Source of the DNA: Aurantiochytrium sp. KH105 | Taxonomy: Eukaryota; Sar; Bigyra; Thraustochytrida; Thraustochytriidae | Assembly (NCBI GenBank): GCA_003116975.1 | Contig: BGKB01000058.1 | Span: 124,001-188,000, forward strand | Direction: 5' to 3' | Length of the DNA stretch: 64,000 nucleotides | Part shown: piece after piece, positions 1 through 10,098 of the stretch | How positions within the stretch are numbered: the first letter of the stretch is position 1 | Layout of the letters: each line of letters begins with the position of its first letter | Notes under the pieces: model-generated | The model's database searches: none | What the model was told of the DNA's origin: nothing | The model's input: only the letters and a program-made list of their open reading frames with translations | Made by a program: the position numbers and the translations under genes

Positions 1-794
1 GAGTCCCGGGACCTCGCGCGGAGACGAACATCGGACGCGGGACTGCCCGCCTGCCGCGAGGCGAGGCACGCGCGGCGCACGCGCAGCAGGCCGGGCCCTG
101 CAGCTGCGCCCCGCGCGCGGCGCCTGCGCCTCGGACCTACCTCGGCCCCCGCGCCCCAACGCCGGGGGACTCGACGCGACGCGCTCTGCCGTGTCGAAAG
201 TAAGAAAGAAAGAAAGAAAGCGAACCCACACAGGACTCGAGCGCAAGGAGGTCCCGTGCGCTGCAGCCTGCAGCAGCCTGCACGACCTGCTCTGAGGCCC
301 AGAGCAAACACGCAACGAGACCGCAGGAGACAGCGAGCGCATAGCACACCTGACAGCAGCCTGGCTGCGACCGGCTGACCGTTCACGGCGAGAATCCATT
401 TTGGCCTCAAAGAGCCTGACCTGCACGCGACCACATCGGCTGACTCTGCCTGTTCGCTTCCAGCGCACCACCCACCCAAGCAAGCAAGCAAGTAAGCAAG
501 CAAGCCAACCAGCAAGCGACCACCCGCTTGCTTGCTTGCCCTTGCTTTGTATTTTTCCTCTTGAACCGCTGCGCATGCCAAAAAAGACCCCCGAGAAATC
601 CGAACAAGTGCGACACCTCTTTACTTTTGGAACGAAACGTCCTAAGAAGTCAGTACAGCAGCAACGTCGTGCCAACGCCGCCGTCCCTGCTGCCTGCTCT
701 CGCCGCCAACGGGATTAAACGGTCTCAGCAAAACTAAAAGTCTCACGGCGAGCCGCGACCACGCTCGCTGCCCGCCCGCCCGCCCGCGACGGAT
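1..794. other. Upstream non-coding region
   Basis: I see no convincing gene here. The short open frames begin at non-ATG codons, are low in complexity and overlap on both strands. The stretch contains a GAAA-type run near 205-220 and an AAGC/CTTG inverted repeat near 478-540. Its right end, a GC-rich CCCGCC run at about 770-788, directly precedes the ATG at 795 and is the likely 5' leader and promoter of that gene. Confidence 0.5.
478..540. repeat. AAGC tetranucleotide run with inverted CTTG arm
   Basis: An (AAGC)n run at about 478-505 is followed after roughly 20 bases by its complement, (CTTG)n, at about 525-540. The two arms could pair into a hairpin in the leader region of the downstream gene. 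This is seen directly; any function is unknown. Confidence 0.7.
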
Positions 795-2540
795 ATGAGT
801 GTCGCCGCCCTTGAACAGACTCGTGAGCGTCTCGGCCATCCCATGAATTTCGACGCCGACGCTTACGCTCTTGCGCATCGCGCATCAGCGAGCCACGCCC
901 GCAACCCCTTTCTTGCTGCTCCACAGACCAACCCCGTAAACGCAGCAGCGGTCCCGACCGCCCCCGCCTCGGTCAACGCTCAGCAACAACAACGACAACA
1001 GCAACGCACCTCGACCTCGTCCTCCAACAGCGCCGCCACTACAACTACAAAATGGCAGAATCCAGCCAAAGATGTTGACATCCGCATCGCCGCCGCAAAG
1101 CGCATCGCTGCCATCTTTAGGCAGGGCGGCAAGAACCGCGACGAAAGACGCGAATACCGCGTTCTCGTCGCCCTCGAACACCTCTGCTACTACACTGCTG
1201 CCTCGCGCGAGGAATTCACCGAACCCCGTGCTTTCGAAATTCTTCTTCACCGCGTCGCTTCAGAAAAGGCCAAGCGCAGACGCGAGTCCGGGAACTCGAA
1301 ATCCGGCGCGAGCTTTCAAGAAATGCTACGCTTCTTTCTCGACGTAGGAAACCCACGCGTTGCCGCGGCTGCTGCCGCAGCCACTGGCTTCCCTTCTTCC
1401 TCTGTCTCTTCCGCCGGAGGTGGAGAACTCAGCGCCAAACAACGTCATATGCAACGCATGCAGGCCGCTGCAAACGCGACCAACCAAGCACGTGCCCGGG
1501 CAGCCGCCTCGTCTTCATCTTCGTCATCTTCATCGTCATCGTCTTCCTCTTCGTCTTCCTCTCCTGTGATCCGTCCCTCGCCATCGACAGCCTCCATGGC
1601 TATCGAGACGAGCGCCAAACACGTCATTGGAGCAGCAGCAGCAGCGGCGGCGGCGGCAGCTGCAGCAGACAAAGGCCTCGTCGACAGCGATGCCAAAACC
1701 AGCCCACGGTCTGCGCAAAGTCGCCATGGCCACGAGGGCCCACATCTCATTTCCCTTCACGAAGACCCCGCCTGCGAGGCCAATCCAGACCGCACCCGCT
1801 CCAGCGAACGTCGTTTCGATCTTGGCGTCTACCCTTCTTGGTTATCGCCCAGCTTCCAAGGAAGTCTCACTTCTCCCATCCCAGGCGTGTCAGTATCAAT
1901 ACAAGGGGGTCTCGGCGCCGCGACCTATCCAGAAAGAGCTGAATCCACCGCCAACGCTGCCAACTCCAGCTTCAAAAGCGTAGCCAGCGGGACCACGAAC
2001 AACAACAACAACAACAACAAAACCAGCGACTGGAATGCATCCGAGCAACAGCCATCCCCCGTCAGCGAGACGAGATTTCTGCTCAACCCCGCTTCCGCGT
2101 ACACCAGATTTCAGCCGCCTGCTCTACCTGTCCAGGACGCGCACACCACAAGCGAACGCACCTCTACCTCGAGCTCAGCCTTCGAGCCACCCTTCCCTTT
2201 AGGCCTCTCGCAAGCAGGCCAGCTCCCCCCTATGTGGCCCAATTACCCCGCCTTTGCCTCGGCCGCCGCGCAGCAGCAGTATGCCCAAAGTCAGCAACAT
2301 TTCGCAAACACATTCTCCTATGACCCAAATCAGCAGCGCTTTTTCCAGCAACAGCAGCACGAACAATACCAGCGCCAGCTCGCCGCCAACGCGGCTCAGC
2401 AGGGCGTCAAACGCAGTATCCAGGACGTTTTCGGCGCCAATGCTCACGACGACCCTGTTGCAACCAACCTCGCCATTCGACGCAAGTCCGCAGACGCCAT
2501 GCGCACAGAGTTTGATGCCCGAAGGTTTTACTCCACCTGA
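795..2540 (+). CDS. KIX-like domain, low-complexity putative transcription coactivator (581 aa)
   Basis: The frame starts at an ATG just after a GC-rich leader and runs 581 residues. Residues about 86-165 form a helical block. The pattern IAAIF, then charged loop, then Y-x-A-SREEF, then a helix ending in KAKRRRES closely follows the three-helix KIX domain of CBP/p300 and Med15, where the matching segment reads A-x-SRDEY/SREEY. KIX domains bind activation domains of transcription factors. The rest is disordered: Gln-rich at 63-70, a long poly-Ser run around 237-256, poly-Ala around 280-292, an Asn run, and a Gln-rich C-terminal third. This suits a coactivator or Mediator-tail subunit. No HAT, bromodomain or TAZ zinc finger is visible, so it is not a full CBP. 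A Med15-like role is the best guess. The assignment rests on pattern resemblance only. Confidence 0.7.
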   Translation: MSVAALEQTRERLGHPMNFDADAYALAHRASASHARNPFLAAPQTNPVNAAAVPTAPASVNAQQQQRQQQRTSTSSSNSAATTTTKWQNPAKDVDIRIAAAKRIAAIFRQGGKNRDERREYRVLVALEHLCYYTAASREEFTEPRAFEILLHRVASEKAKRRRESGNSKSGASFQEMLRFFLDVGNPRVAAAAAAATGFPSSSVSSAGGGELSAKQRHMQRMQAAANATNQARARAAASSSSSSSSSSSSSSSSSSPVIRPSPSTASMAIETSAKHVIGAAAAAAAAAAAADKGLVDSDAKTSPRSAQSRHGHEGPHLISLHEDPACEANPDRTRSSERRFDLGVYPSWLSPSFQGSLTSPIPGVSVSIQGGLGAATYPERAESTANAANSSFKSVASGTTNNNNNNNKTSDWNASEQQPSPVSETRFLLNPASAYTRFQPPALPVQDAHTTSERTSTSSSAFEPPFPLGLSQAGQLPPMWPNYPAFASAAAQQQYAQSQQHFANTFSYDPNQQRFFQQQQHEQYQRQLAANAAQQGVKRSIQDVFGANAHDDPVATNLAIRRKSADAMRTEFDARRFYST

Positions 2541-2741
2541 TTGATCACTGTCCCTCCCCTTCTGTATGTTTCCCTCTCTTCAAGAACCCGACGCTTTCTT
2601 TTTCTTTCTCTTTACATCCAAGAAAAATGATCACAATTCGCGGTATCAAATATTAGTATAGGCCCAACACCTACGTACACATGACGTAGTACTACCTCTC
2701 AAATTACAATTATCTTTATCGTGTCTCATCTCCTCGATATT

Positions 2742-5700
2742 TCATCGAACACGCACATGCAAGTCGTACTCTTCTCCTTCAGGGTCCTGAGCGCACACTT
2801 TCTGCCATGCACCGAAAGCCCTCGCCATGCGTCCGAACGACATGCACGAGACAACTGCACGAACATAGCTTTCCTCCTCGCGAAACATGCGCCACGCCCG
2901 CAAGTGAGATCGCAGCATCGAAGATCGCCAATGCACAACGGCCAAGACCGTTTGCGTGCGACGCAACTTTTGCAGACTTGTCGCTTCTTCCCATTGACGA
3001 AAAGCGCGCCAAATCAAACGAGCCTCACTCACGTCTTCGACCGCATCTTTGAGCGCACGCTGGGCCACCTCTTGCTTCCATGCTGAAAATGCACTACCCA
3101 ACAAGCTTGTCTCCAGTCTCGCAGCGAGAAAAAAAATAGCCTTGCGCTTCGCGCGACGCACGTACATAAATCGTCGCCAGCGCCATAGATAAACGCGCAG
3201 TCGTTCCTTTGCGAAGCGAGACTCCACGTGACGTCCTGTGCGGTGATACTCGCGCCACGCCGCCCAGTGCGCTCGCTTGTGCTTGAGGCCAAAGTGCTCG
3301 TCACCTCTCCTGCAAGCAGCCTGCCGCGTGGCGTTCAAGCGAAGCATCGATATCGCGCGACCTTTCACGCGTCGCTGCGCATACAGCTGTGCCACAGTTC
3401 CCACACCTCGGAGACGTCTCAAGATTGCAGCCTCTTGTCGCCACCCCGCCACGCATTCACGAAGTATGCGCTCGTTTCGCAATTTGATCATTGCAAAGAC
3501 ACGTTGTGACGTTCGCCCTTGCCACAACGCCCGAAAATGCAGCGCACCAACCGCTTCGCGCTGACGACGCGCCCGAGCAAATGCTTCAGCGCCATGAATC
3601 TGCGCTCGCGCCCTTATGCGCGACCCGGAATACCTCGCCAATCCTTGAAGCCCCTTTTGCATGAGTCGACGCGCATCTGCAACCTTGCACCTTGCATAGT
3701 TCTCACGAACTCGACGTCGGACCAAAGCATGCCGGCGAAATCGCCGCAAGGACTGTTGTGCACGGACAAGCTGCAATCTTGCATCCTGGGTCACTTGCAC
3801 TTGTCGTGCACGCACGACTTCTTGCAAACGCCGCAGACACCGTTTGCAACTCGACTTCCGAAACTGAGCATCCGCCGCATGATCAAGACCCCGCCGAAGG
3901 CGTCGCTGCGGAACATGACTTGCGAGTCGCCGCAAAGCGCGGCGTTCCCCTTGACGCGCCCATGCCCGTGCCGCAAATGCTTCTGCAAAACCTACATGCA
4001 CGGCCATTCGCCAAGCTCCGAGCATACGCTGCAACAAGCATCGTCGTCCGCGACGAATGCATATTGCATCCCGCCGTTGTAAGGCAACGCGGCCCTTTAA
4101 GCCCGCAAGACCCATGCGCAGTCGCACGATGCGCCACCACATTTGCGCTGCAGCCTCCTGCTGACGCTCTTTCATCGATTCGAGCACGAATCGCAGCCAT
4201 TGTCGCCAGCATCGTTTCATCGTCTGACCGTCCACCATCCCTTGATCCATTGCTGATTGCCGTGCGCTCAACGTGTGCGTCATCAAGCCCTGCAGCCCGG
4301 ACCGGAGTCCTTTTCGCCGTGCGTAGCGAGCTGCGCGCTCCCGCACGAGTCGCCCCTCTTTCTCCCGACGACAGCACCGTTCAAGGCGAGTCCATCCGCG
4401 CGCAAGGCGCTGCGCGTCCAGTGAAACCTGAATGCGACGCCATCGCATGCTTTCCACCGTTGCACTAGTCCACGTGACAAAGGACGCTCGTAAAATGCGT
4501 GCATTGCGACGCGCCAGGAGCTGCCCGTACGCCACGACACGAGCACCATTCTTCTCTCCAGCAAGTCGAGCCCATGCTCGCAACGCAAGCCCCAGCGTCC
4601 ATCGCGAACGAAACGCCCGTACGCGCTGCTCGCGTCGCAATTGCTGGCGAGTGACATGCGTTCGAAGGGCCGCGAGCCCCCGCTCGAGGCGCCCTCGACG
4701 CAATCGACTGCTCAGCATTCGAGACACACGCAAGAGCTGCGCGCCCTCAATCCATTTGACCCAATGTTGACGTAACGTCTGTCGTTCCCAAAACGCCATT
4801 GCTTTGGCTAAAATCATGCGTTTCTCTTGCGACGCTGATGCAAAGGTTTTCAAAGTTTGCAAGCTGTGGCCGCAAGCTCGTGCACGATAGAGACGATGAC
4901 CTCGTGCCAGCGATCGCCGTTCGTCAGCAGCGCGCACCACACCTCTACGCCACCGACGAAAGGTGGCCCGCAAGAGCCTCCCGCTTGCCCACAGCGACGC
5001 GCGGTCGAGACGATATCGAAGGACGCGCTTCACATGTCGGTTTTCTCCAAGTTTGCGCATGCCCTTTCGCAATCGAAGGTGGCCCCAAAACAATACAGCT
5101 CGAGCGAGCGCATTCTCTTTTTGTTTCTGGACAGCTGCAATCGATCGTATTGCCTCAAAGCTCAATGTCACGAGCTCCCGTCTCGTGCGCGCGCTCACAC
5201 TTGCCGTCAGGACCTTGAGCCGCAGTGTCCGTACCGTGTCTTGCCGCCAGGCTTGAAACGTCCGTGCTTGTGTTTGTCGCTCACGAAGAGCCTTGCCGCG
5301 TGCATCACCGCGTCGGAGACGTGCATGTAGCGCCCATTGCCTAAAAGCTGCGCCGAGAGATCCTAAATATGCATGGACAAGGGCACGATGCGTGCGCGCA
5401 GCCATGCGTAAACGGTCGAAACTAGTACGCAACAAACGCTTCTCATCATGCAAGACCGCAAGCTCTTGCTGCAGCAAGAGTCTTCGCGTCAATCGAGCCT
5501 GCTCACGAACTTTCTCAATGGCGGCTTGCTGAGCCTTGCGTCTATCGTCCATCGTGTCTGGTGGTGGTGGTGGTGGTCTCTGGAAATCGAGGCCGCCGTC
5601 ATTGTTGCCACGGAGAAGCTCTTCAATTTCGAGTAATTCGGACGCTACTTCACTTGTTACAGATGAAGACGCCACCGAGGCAGCCTTGTGCTCGAATGTG

Positions 5701-6002
5701 CTTGCAGGCCAAACGTATACGCCGCTACGATCGCCTCGAACAGAGCTGAGGTCTCTCGATGCACGGCTCGGCGAGTCGAGGCCTGCAGCAGCATTTTGGG
5801 CTGTATCCAAAGGCTCGAGAACGTACGAATCCTTGGACTCGCGGAACAGCCGGCTCGCGTGTCCTGGGGCCACGCGCGTTTGACGCTGCGCATCCCTCCA
5901 CTGCGCAAGCGCCGTCGCCACGCCGTCCTTCCCGGGAGCAACGTGCTCCAGTTCGAGCCCGCCGCGCCGATCAACGTGCACGCGCACCTCGCGCGGCAAC
6001 AT
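2742..6002 (-). CDS. Sfi1-like centrin-binding repeat protein (1086 aa)
   Basis: This single-exon gene starts at an ATG whose complement lies at 6000-6002. The first 200 residues are poorly structured and contain a run of eight prolines near 145-152 and a predicted coiled coil (KAQQAAIEKVREQARL). From about residue 200 to 1060 the protein is almost entirely Arg/Trp-rich helices. About 18 copies of a short motif recur, with forms such as AFRQW, TFQAWRQ, TFRRWRRG, HWAAWRE, LWRWRR, AFSAWKQE, HLRAWRMF and AFGAWQK. That is the L-x(2-3)-F/A-x-x-W signature of Sfi1 repeats, each of which binds one centrin on a long helix. Sfi1 family proteins act at spindle poles, centrosomes or basal bodies, which fits an organism that also encodes axonemal dynein. 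Very high Arg content is normal for the family. The large antisense open frames are shadows caused by codon bias. Confidence 0.8.
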   Translation of the reverse strand: MLPREVRVHVDRRGGLELEHVAPGKDGVATALAQWRDAQRQTRVAPGHASRLFRESKDSYVLEPLDTAQNAAAGLDSPSRASRDLSSVRGDRSGVYVWPASTFEHKAASVASSSVTSEVASELLEIEELLRGNNDGGLDFQRPPPPPPDTMDDRRKAQQAAIEKVREQARLTRRLLLQQELAVLHDEKRLLRTSFDRLRMAARTHRALVHAYLGSLGAAFRQWALHARLRRGDARGKALRERQTQARTFQAWRQDTVRTLRLKVLTASVSARTRRELVTLSFEAIRSIAAVQKQKENALARAVLFWGHLRLRKGMRKLGENRHVKRVLRYRLDRASLWASGRLLRATFRRWRRGVVRAADERRSLARGHRLYRARACGHSLQTLKTFASASQEKRMILAKAMAFWERQTLRQHWVKWIEGAQLLRVSRMLSSRLRRGRLERGLAALRTHVTRQQLRREQRVRAFRSRWTLGLALRAWARLAGEKNGARVVAYGQLLARRNARILRASFVTWTSATVESMRWRRIQVSLDAQRLARGWTRLERCCRREKEGRLVRERAARYARRKGLRSGLQGLMTHTLSARQSAMDQGMVDGQTMKRCWRQWLRFVLESMKERQQEAAAQMWWRIVRLRMGLAGLKGRVALQRRDAICIRRGRRCLLQRMLGAWRMAVHVGFAEAFAARAWARQGERRALRRLASHVPQRRLRRGLDHAADAQFRKSSCKRCLRRLQEVVRARQVQVTQDARLQLVRAQQSLRRFRRHALVRRRVRENYARCKVADARRLMQKGLQGLARYSGSRIRARAQIHGAEAFARARRQREAVGALHFRALWQGRTSQRVFAMIKLRNERILRECVAGWRQEAAILRRLRGVGTVAQLYAQRRVKGRAISMLRLNATRQAACRRGDEHFGLKHKRAHWAAWREYHRTGRHVESRFAKERLRVYLWRWRRFMYVRRAKRKAIFFLAARLETSLLGSAFSAWKQEVAQRALKDAVEDVSEARLIWRAFRQWEEATSLQKLRRTQTVLAVVHWRSSMLRSHLRAWRMFREEESYVRAVVSCMSFGRMARAFGAWQKVCAQDPEGEEYDLHVRVR

Positions 6003-7160
6003 CTATGTCTTGCTGTCGCAGCGGCCGCGATGGCCGCAAAGGCCCACGCCGTGCGCGACGTGCCGTCCCTCCTCGACGCTCGCGTCGACGTCGAGGAACT
6101 GGATAGACGCCCGCGCCCCGGTGTGACGACTCAGCGCTAGCTGCTAACCGTCACAGGGGACAGCAGACACCATGATCTATCTATACACGGTACGAGCAGA
6201 GGCTGTTCCCTTTCTTGTCAAGGATAACTGAGCAATAGTCGTGGGTGAGACGTGCGGTGGGGCCCATGGTATAGTAGTACATTACGACTCCAAGGAAGGA
6301 AAGTGCTTCTCGCACGAGAGACACTTTGTATGGTTGGTATGAAAAGGATAATCAGCGATAGGTGCGCCGAGAGGAAGTCAAAATCGCTGGCATAGCTAAT
6401 TTTGGGGAATGAAGAGATGGTATTGTTGCTCTTTGCGTGGCGGCAGCAGCAACAGACAGATTTCGACGTTCCATTTGCACACAACTGTCGTTTTCGCAAA
6501 GAAATGGTCCCAATGGAGACATCGATCAATGACCTTCTTCGACTGTAGCAAACGTAATACAAACGAGGTAGATCGTCTGCTTTGATTCTGCTTTGTTCGT
6601 CGTAAGATATTGAAATTCTTCAGAAGAAAGTTAGATATGAGCACTCTCATTCAGCAGCAGACTGTTCATATCTCTTCGTCCAAGCAAAAGCTTCATTTCA
6701 AGCATGGCATTTTGAAGCTCTAGTTCCCTTGCCAACTCGGTGTTTGGAAGGCGAAGGCAAAGTCTTCTCCTCTTCTCTCTCTCTCTCTATACGTGTGTGT
6801 GCCTTGTCCCTAGTTTTATCCCAGACACCTAACTCTCGGCGCCCTCGCGGCGTCCTCGCGGCGCGCGACCGCGCGCGACCGCGCGGTAGGCAGACTGGCT
6901 GGGTGGCCCGCCGGGCACACGCCAGCAGCCCTCTCCACCTCCTTCTCGCTCGCGCGCGCGCCGGCGCGGCACGCCAAGCACGCCAAGCACGCCAAGCACG
7001 CCGGAGCTGTCGGCCAGCCCATCTTTATCATCTTTTCCTCTGGTCGCCCGAGTCTCTCTCTCCTCTTTCTCGTCGCTTCTTCGCGTCGCCAGCCCAGACA
7101 CGCTCGCTCCCTCGCTTCCTCGCTCCCCGCGCCGCCGCCGCCGCCGCCGCTGCCGCCGCC
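6003..7160. other. Divergent intergenic and promoter region
   Basis: This 1.16-kb gap separates two divergent genes. The left two-thirds are relatively AT-rich. The right part is GC-rich and holds a CT-rich tract at about 6765-6790 and a 9-bp CACGCCAAG repeat at about 6969-7000. An open frame runs through the right part in frame with the ROCO gene, but it begins at TTG, is Arg-rich and lacks domains. I treat it as a 5' leader. Confidence 0.6.
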
Positions 7161-9977
7161 ATGGGCCGCATCCGAGGCAACGTGTACGGCGTCGCGCAGT
7201 CCGCCGACCTCGTGCTGGCCGCCAGCTGGGACGGCTTCCTGCGTGCGTGGAGCAAGAAGGACGGCGCGCTCGTCTTGGAGATGAAGACGCCCAACGACAA
7301 GCCGGCCACGAGAGTGGCCGTGCAGGGCAAGCTGGCCGCCGTTGGGACCGACTACGGCGGCCTCTTTCTCGTCGACCTGGCCACCGCCTCCGTGGTGCAC
7401 GCCCTGGAGGGCCACACCGACCATGTCGAGAGCGTCATCTTCGATGGCAACGAGATCATCTCCGGGTCCGACGACGACACCATCCGCGTCTGGGACAAGG
7501 CTAGCGGCCAGACCCGCTTGAGGATCGACACCGGGGCGACGGTCTTCGGCCTCGCCGCCCATGGCGACTTGCTCGTGGCCGGGCTCAAGGACAACACCGT
7601 GCGCGTCTTCGATCGGGTCAGCGGCGACCCACGCCGCGTTCTCAGGGAGGCGACGGGTTACGCCAGAGCGGTCGCGATTGACGCGCAGCGCATGGTCAGC
7701 GGGTCCCGCGACAAGAAGGTGAGGGTCTACGCCGCGCCCTCCTTGGAGCTCGTCCGCGTGCTCGAGGGCCACACCCGCTCGGTGTACTCCGTCGCGCTCG
7801 AGGGAGACCGCATTGTGAGCGGGTCCTGGGACAACACTGTCCGAGTCTGGGACGCGTGCAGCGGAGATGCGCTGCACGTCTTGCAAGGGCACGCGGACTG
7901 GGTGTCTTCGGTCGCTCTCATGGGCGCCGAGATCGTGAGCGGAGCTGGCGACAAGAGCGTGCGAGTCTGGGACGCGAAGACGGGCGCCTCAACGCGCGTG
8001 CTGGACGGCTCGGAGGGCAAGAGACCCATGGCAGAGGCGCTTGGTGCGGCGGCGGCGGCGGCGCTCAAGGCGGCACTAGCGAACGGGGACCCCGCAGAAC
8101 TGGGCCGCTGCAAGCTCATGCTCATCGGCCAGGCCGCCGCAGGCAAAACATCCACGGTGCGCTCGCTGCTGGGCATGGCGCCGGAAAAGGAGCACATCTC
8201 AACGGTGGGTGTCGAGCTTACGTGCACCGATGCAGAGTCCTGGAAAGTGAGCAAGGACTTTGACAGCGGATTTGAACGCCAGGCGTGCCGCGTGGCGGCC
8301 CTGCGCATGGCTGTGGAAGAGCCTTCGCGGTGGCAGACGAGCATAGCAGGCATGTGGATGCGCATCACGCGTTTCGTGACAAGCATGATAGGAGGCACAG
8401 GAACGTTAGCAACAGCATCATCTGGATCTGGAACCGAGGAGCAAGTGGAGCTGGTGCCCGAGGCCGAGGTGGCGCAACAGTTCGACTATGACGAGATTGA
8501 GAACATGGCTGGTGAGACGCAGTCAGGCAACAAGATCTACTTTAGAATCTGGGACTATGCGGGTCAAGAGGTCTTTTACGCGCTACGTCACATTTTCCTT
8601 ACGCGTGAAGGCGGTGTCTACATGCTCGTTTTTGACATGAAGCAACTTCTCGACGAGCGAGAAAAAGCACTAGAGTACCTGACGTTTTGGCTCAACTCGG
8701 TCAAGCTGCACGCTCCCGAAGCACCCATTTTGCTGGTCGGAACTCACTACGATGAGGCTTCTTTCGACCTTCAAATGGTCGAAAAGATTCTGATCGACAA
8801 CATGTCTGTTCACAAAAACGAACAGATCATTCCAAACTCTACATCGAGCCTGAGCTTTTTCCCAATCGACAACATGAGTGACGACCCAGATCGCGCGTGG
8901 CACTTGAGAACTGCTGTGGAAAAAACAGCGTCTAGGCTTGAGCCCATCTCACGCAAGATCTCACTGCGCTGGCTCAAGGTGTTGGACGACCTGTTGAAGC
9001 TCGATTGCAATTACGTACCGTTTGCTACCGCCCAAGAAATTGCGACAAAGTATCACGCTGGTGATCAGACCGACGAGCTTTTGAGCTTTTTCCATGAGCT
9101 CGGCATGCTTGTTCATCTTCGCGCAACAGACACATTGTATGACAAGATCGTCTTGAAGCCGCAGTGGCTATTGGACAAGCTCTCCAAGGTGATTGCCGAC
9201 GAGATCCATGTCAAGCATTATTATCGTGATCTCCCGAATGCACGGCTCCCGAATGCACGGCTCAAAACGGACTTTGGGGAGCTACGGAACCGAGGCATCG
9301 CTACGCGGAGCCTTTTAGAACATTTATGGGAGAATGAGCAAGTCGCGTATCTGCGCGACTTTATGAGCGGTACGATGCTGATGTCGAATTGGTTGTTTCC
9401 AGAGAAGGCCCTCACAAGGAACCGCCAAGACGAGCCTCTCTTTTTGGTGAGCAGCCTTTTGAAGAATTCGACCAATGATAGTCTTGCGGCAGAGATTGCT
9501 GGCATGGACTCTGGTTTGACCTGTGTCTTAGACTTTTCAGAGTTCTTTCTTCCAGATGGCGTCTTTGCGCGCCTGCTCTCACTCTGCGCCAAGCATAGTG
9601 GAGACGCAGTGTCTCGAAAGCACCCGCCTCGGCTGGCAGGAAATAAGGCCATCATCCGCTTCGGTCTTTCCGAGTTTGCGCTCGAGCAGATTGGCGACAA
9701 GATCTGGATTCGCGTGAAGCGTGACTCGGGCAAGCCTGCGAGCACGTTAAAGACACTACTGAGTATGTTTCAGGGTGCTCGCGACGCGGTCTTTGCAGAC
9801 TTGCCCTGGGAACTTTTGCTGCAATCGCCGACAAATGCGTCTGTTCTGGTCCCACACGATGATCTAGAGGAGGCGCGTGCATTAGATGTCGAGTACGTCG
9901 ACTCTGCGGACGGTTTTTCTCGTGCACGAGAGCGATCCGAGTCGTGTGGGTTTTGCCAACTTCTCCACGTACATTGA
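7161..9977 (+). CDS. WD40-Roc-COR (ROCO family) GTPase, C-terminus frame-broken (938 aa as read)
   Basis: I place the start at the ATG at 7161, in a GCCGCCGCCATGG context; the longer frame upstream begins at TTG. Residues 1-283 form about seven WD40 blades with repeated SGSxD and VRVWD motifs. Residues about 315-560 are a Roc GTPase domain: P-loop GQAAAGKTS at 323-331, switch II WDYAGQE at 464-470 and THYD at 528-531, the NKxD equivalent. Residues about 600-870 are the COR dimerisation region (SLRWLKVLDDL, PQWLLDKLSKVI). No kinase domain is visible, so this is a kinase-less ROCO protein with an N-terminal propeller. ROCO proteins cycle GTP as COR dimers and signal in the cytoplasm. An exact 15-bp duplication at 9231-9260 doubles LPNAR. 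The frame ends at 9977 with an unlikely tail; good coding continues in the +1 frame from about 9919 to 10098. Confidence 0.85.
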   Translation: MGRIRGNVYGVAQSADLVLAASWDGFLRAWSKKDGALVLEMKTPNDKPATRVAVQGKLAAVGTDYGGLFLVDLATASVVHALEGHTDHVESVIFDGNEIISGSDDDTIRVWDKASGQTRLRIDTGATVFGLAAHGDLLVAGLKDNTVRVFDRVSGDPRRVLREATGYARAVAIDAQRMVSGSRDKKVRVYAAPSLELVRVLEGHTRSVYSVALEGDRIVSGSWDNTVRVWDACSGDALHVLQGHADWVSSVALMGAEIVSGAGDKSVRVWDAKTGASTRVLDGSEGKRPMAEALGAAAAAALKAALANGDPAELGRCKLMLIGQAAAGKTSTVRSLLGMAPEKEHISTVGVELTCTDAESWKVSKDFDSGFERQACRVAALRMAVEEPSRWQTSIAGMWMRITRFVTSMIGGTGTLATASSGSGTEEQVELVPEAEVAQQFDYDEIENMAGETQSGNKIYFRIWDYAGQEVFYALRHIFLTREGGVYMLVFDMKQLLDEREKALEYLTFWLNSVKLHAPEAPILLVGTHYDEASFDLQMVEKILIDNMSVHKNEQIIPNSTSSLSFFPIDNMSDDPDRAWHLRTAVEKTASRLEPISRKISLRWLKVLDDLLKLDCNYVPFATAQEIATKYHAGDQTDELLSFFHELGMLVHLRATDTLYDKIVLKPQWLLDKLSKVIADEIHVKHYYRDLPNARLPNARLKTDFGELRNRGIATRSLLEHLWENEQVAYLRDFMSGTMLMSNWLFPEKALTRNRQDEPLFLVSSLLKNSTNDSLAAEIAGMDSGLTCVLDFSEFFLPDGVFARLLSLCAKHSGDAVSRKHPPRLAGNKAIIRFGLSEFALEQIGDKIWIRVKRDSGKPASTLKTLLSMFQGARDAVFADLPWELLLQSPTNASVLVPHDDLEEARALDVEYVDSADGFSRARERSESCGFCQLLHVH
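9231..9260 (+). repeat. Exact 15-bp tandem duplication in the COR coding region
   Basis: The unit ctcccgaatgcacgg occurs twice head to tail, at 9231-9245 and 9246-9260, adding five residues (LPNAR) without disturbing the frame. Because the copies are identical, the event is probably recent. Confidence 0.9.
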
Positions 9978-10098
9978 CACGGTGCCAAAGATGGCAAAGC
10001 ACATCTTTGATGACCGCGAGTCGATGCCCTTTCAGCGTCGTCTGTACCTGGCCGAGGGCTTTTACGATGAGCTTATCAGGCGCATTGATTCTAGCTGA
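9919..10098 (+). CDS. Out-of-frame C-terminal continuation of the ROCO protein
   Basis: This +1-frame segment encodes a plausible folded tail (LVHESDPSR, then FANFSTYIDTVPKMAKHIF, ending RRIDSS) that stops at TGA 10096-10098. The upstream frame reads DSADGF and then becomes Arg/Ser-rich filler. Skipping one T in the T5 run at 9914-9918 joins the two frames smoothly. The cause may be a one-base insertion in this allele, a base-calling error, or programmed +1 frameshifting. I see no good intron with GT-AG ends that would do the same job. Confidence 0.55.
   Translation, partial: LVHESDPSRVGFANFSTYIDTVPKMAKHIFDDRESMPFQRRLYLAEGFYDELIRRIDSS

Noticed and set aside
401-718. Small 105-codon plus-strand frame
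   Set aside because: It starts at TTG and includes the translated AAGC repeat (KQASKQAS). No ATG-initiated version or domain supports it.
6729-7160. N-terminal extension of the ROCO protein
   Set aside because: It starts at TTG, has Arg/Ala-rich content and no domain; the ATG at 7161 has an excellent Kozak context and opens directly into the WD40 domain.
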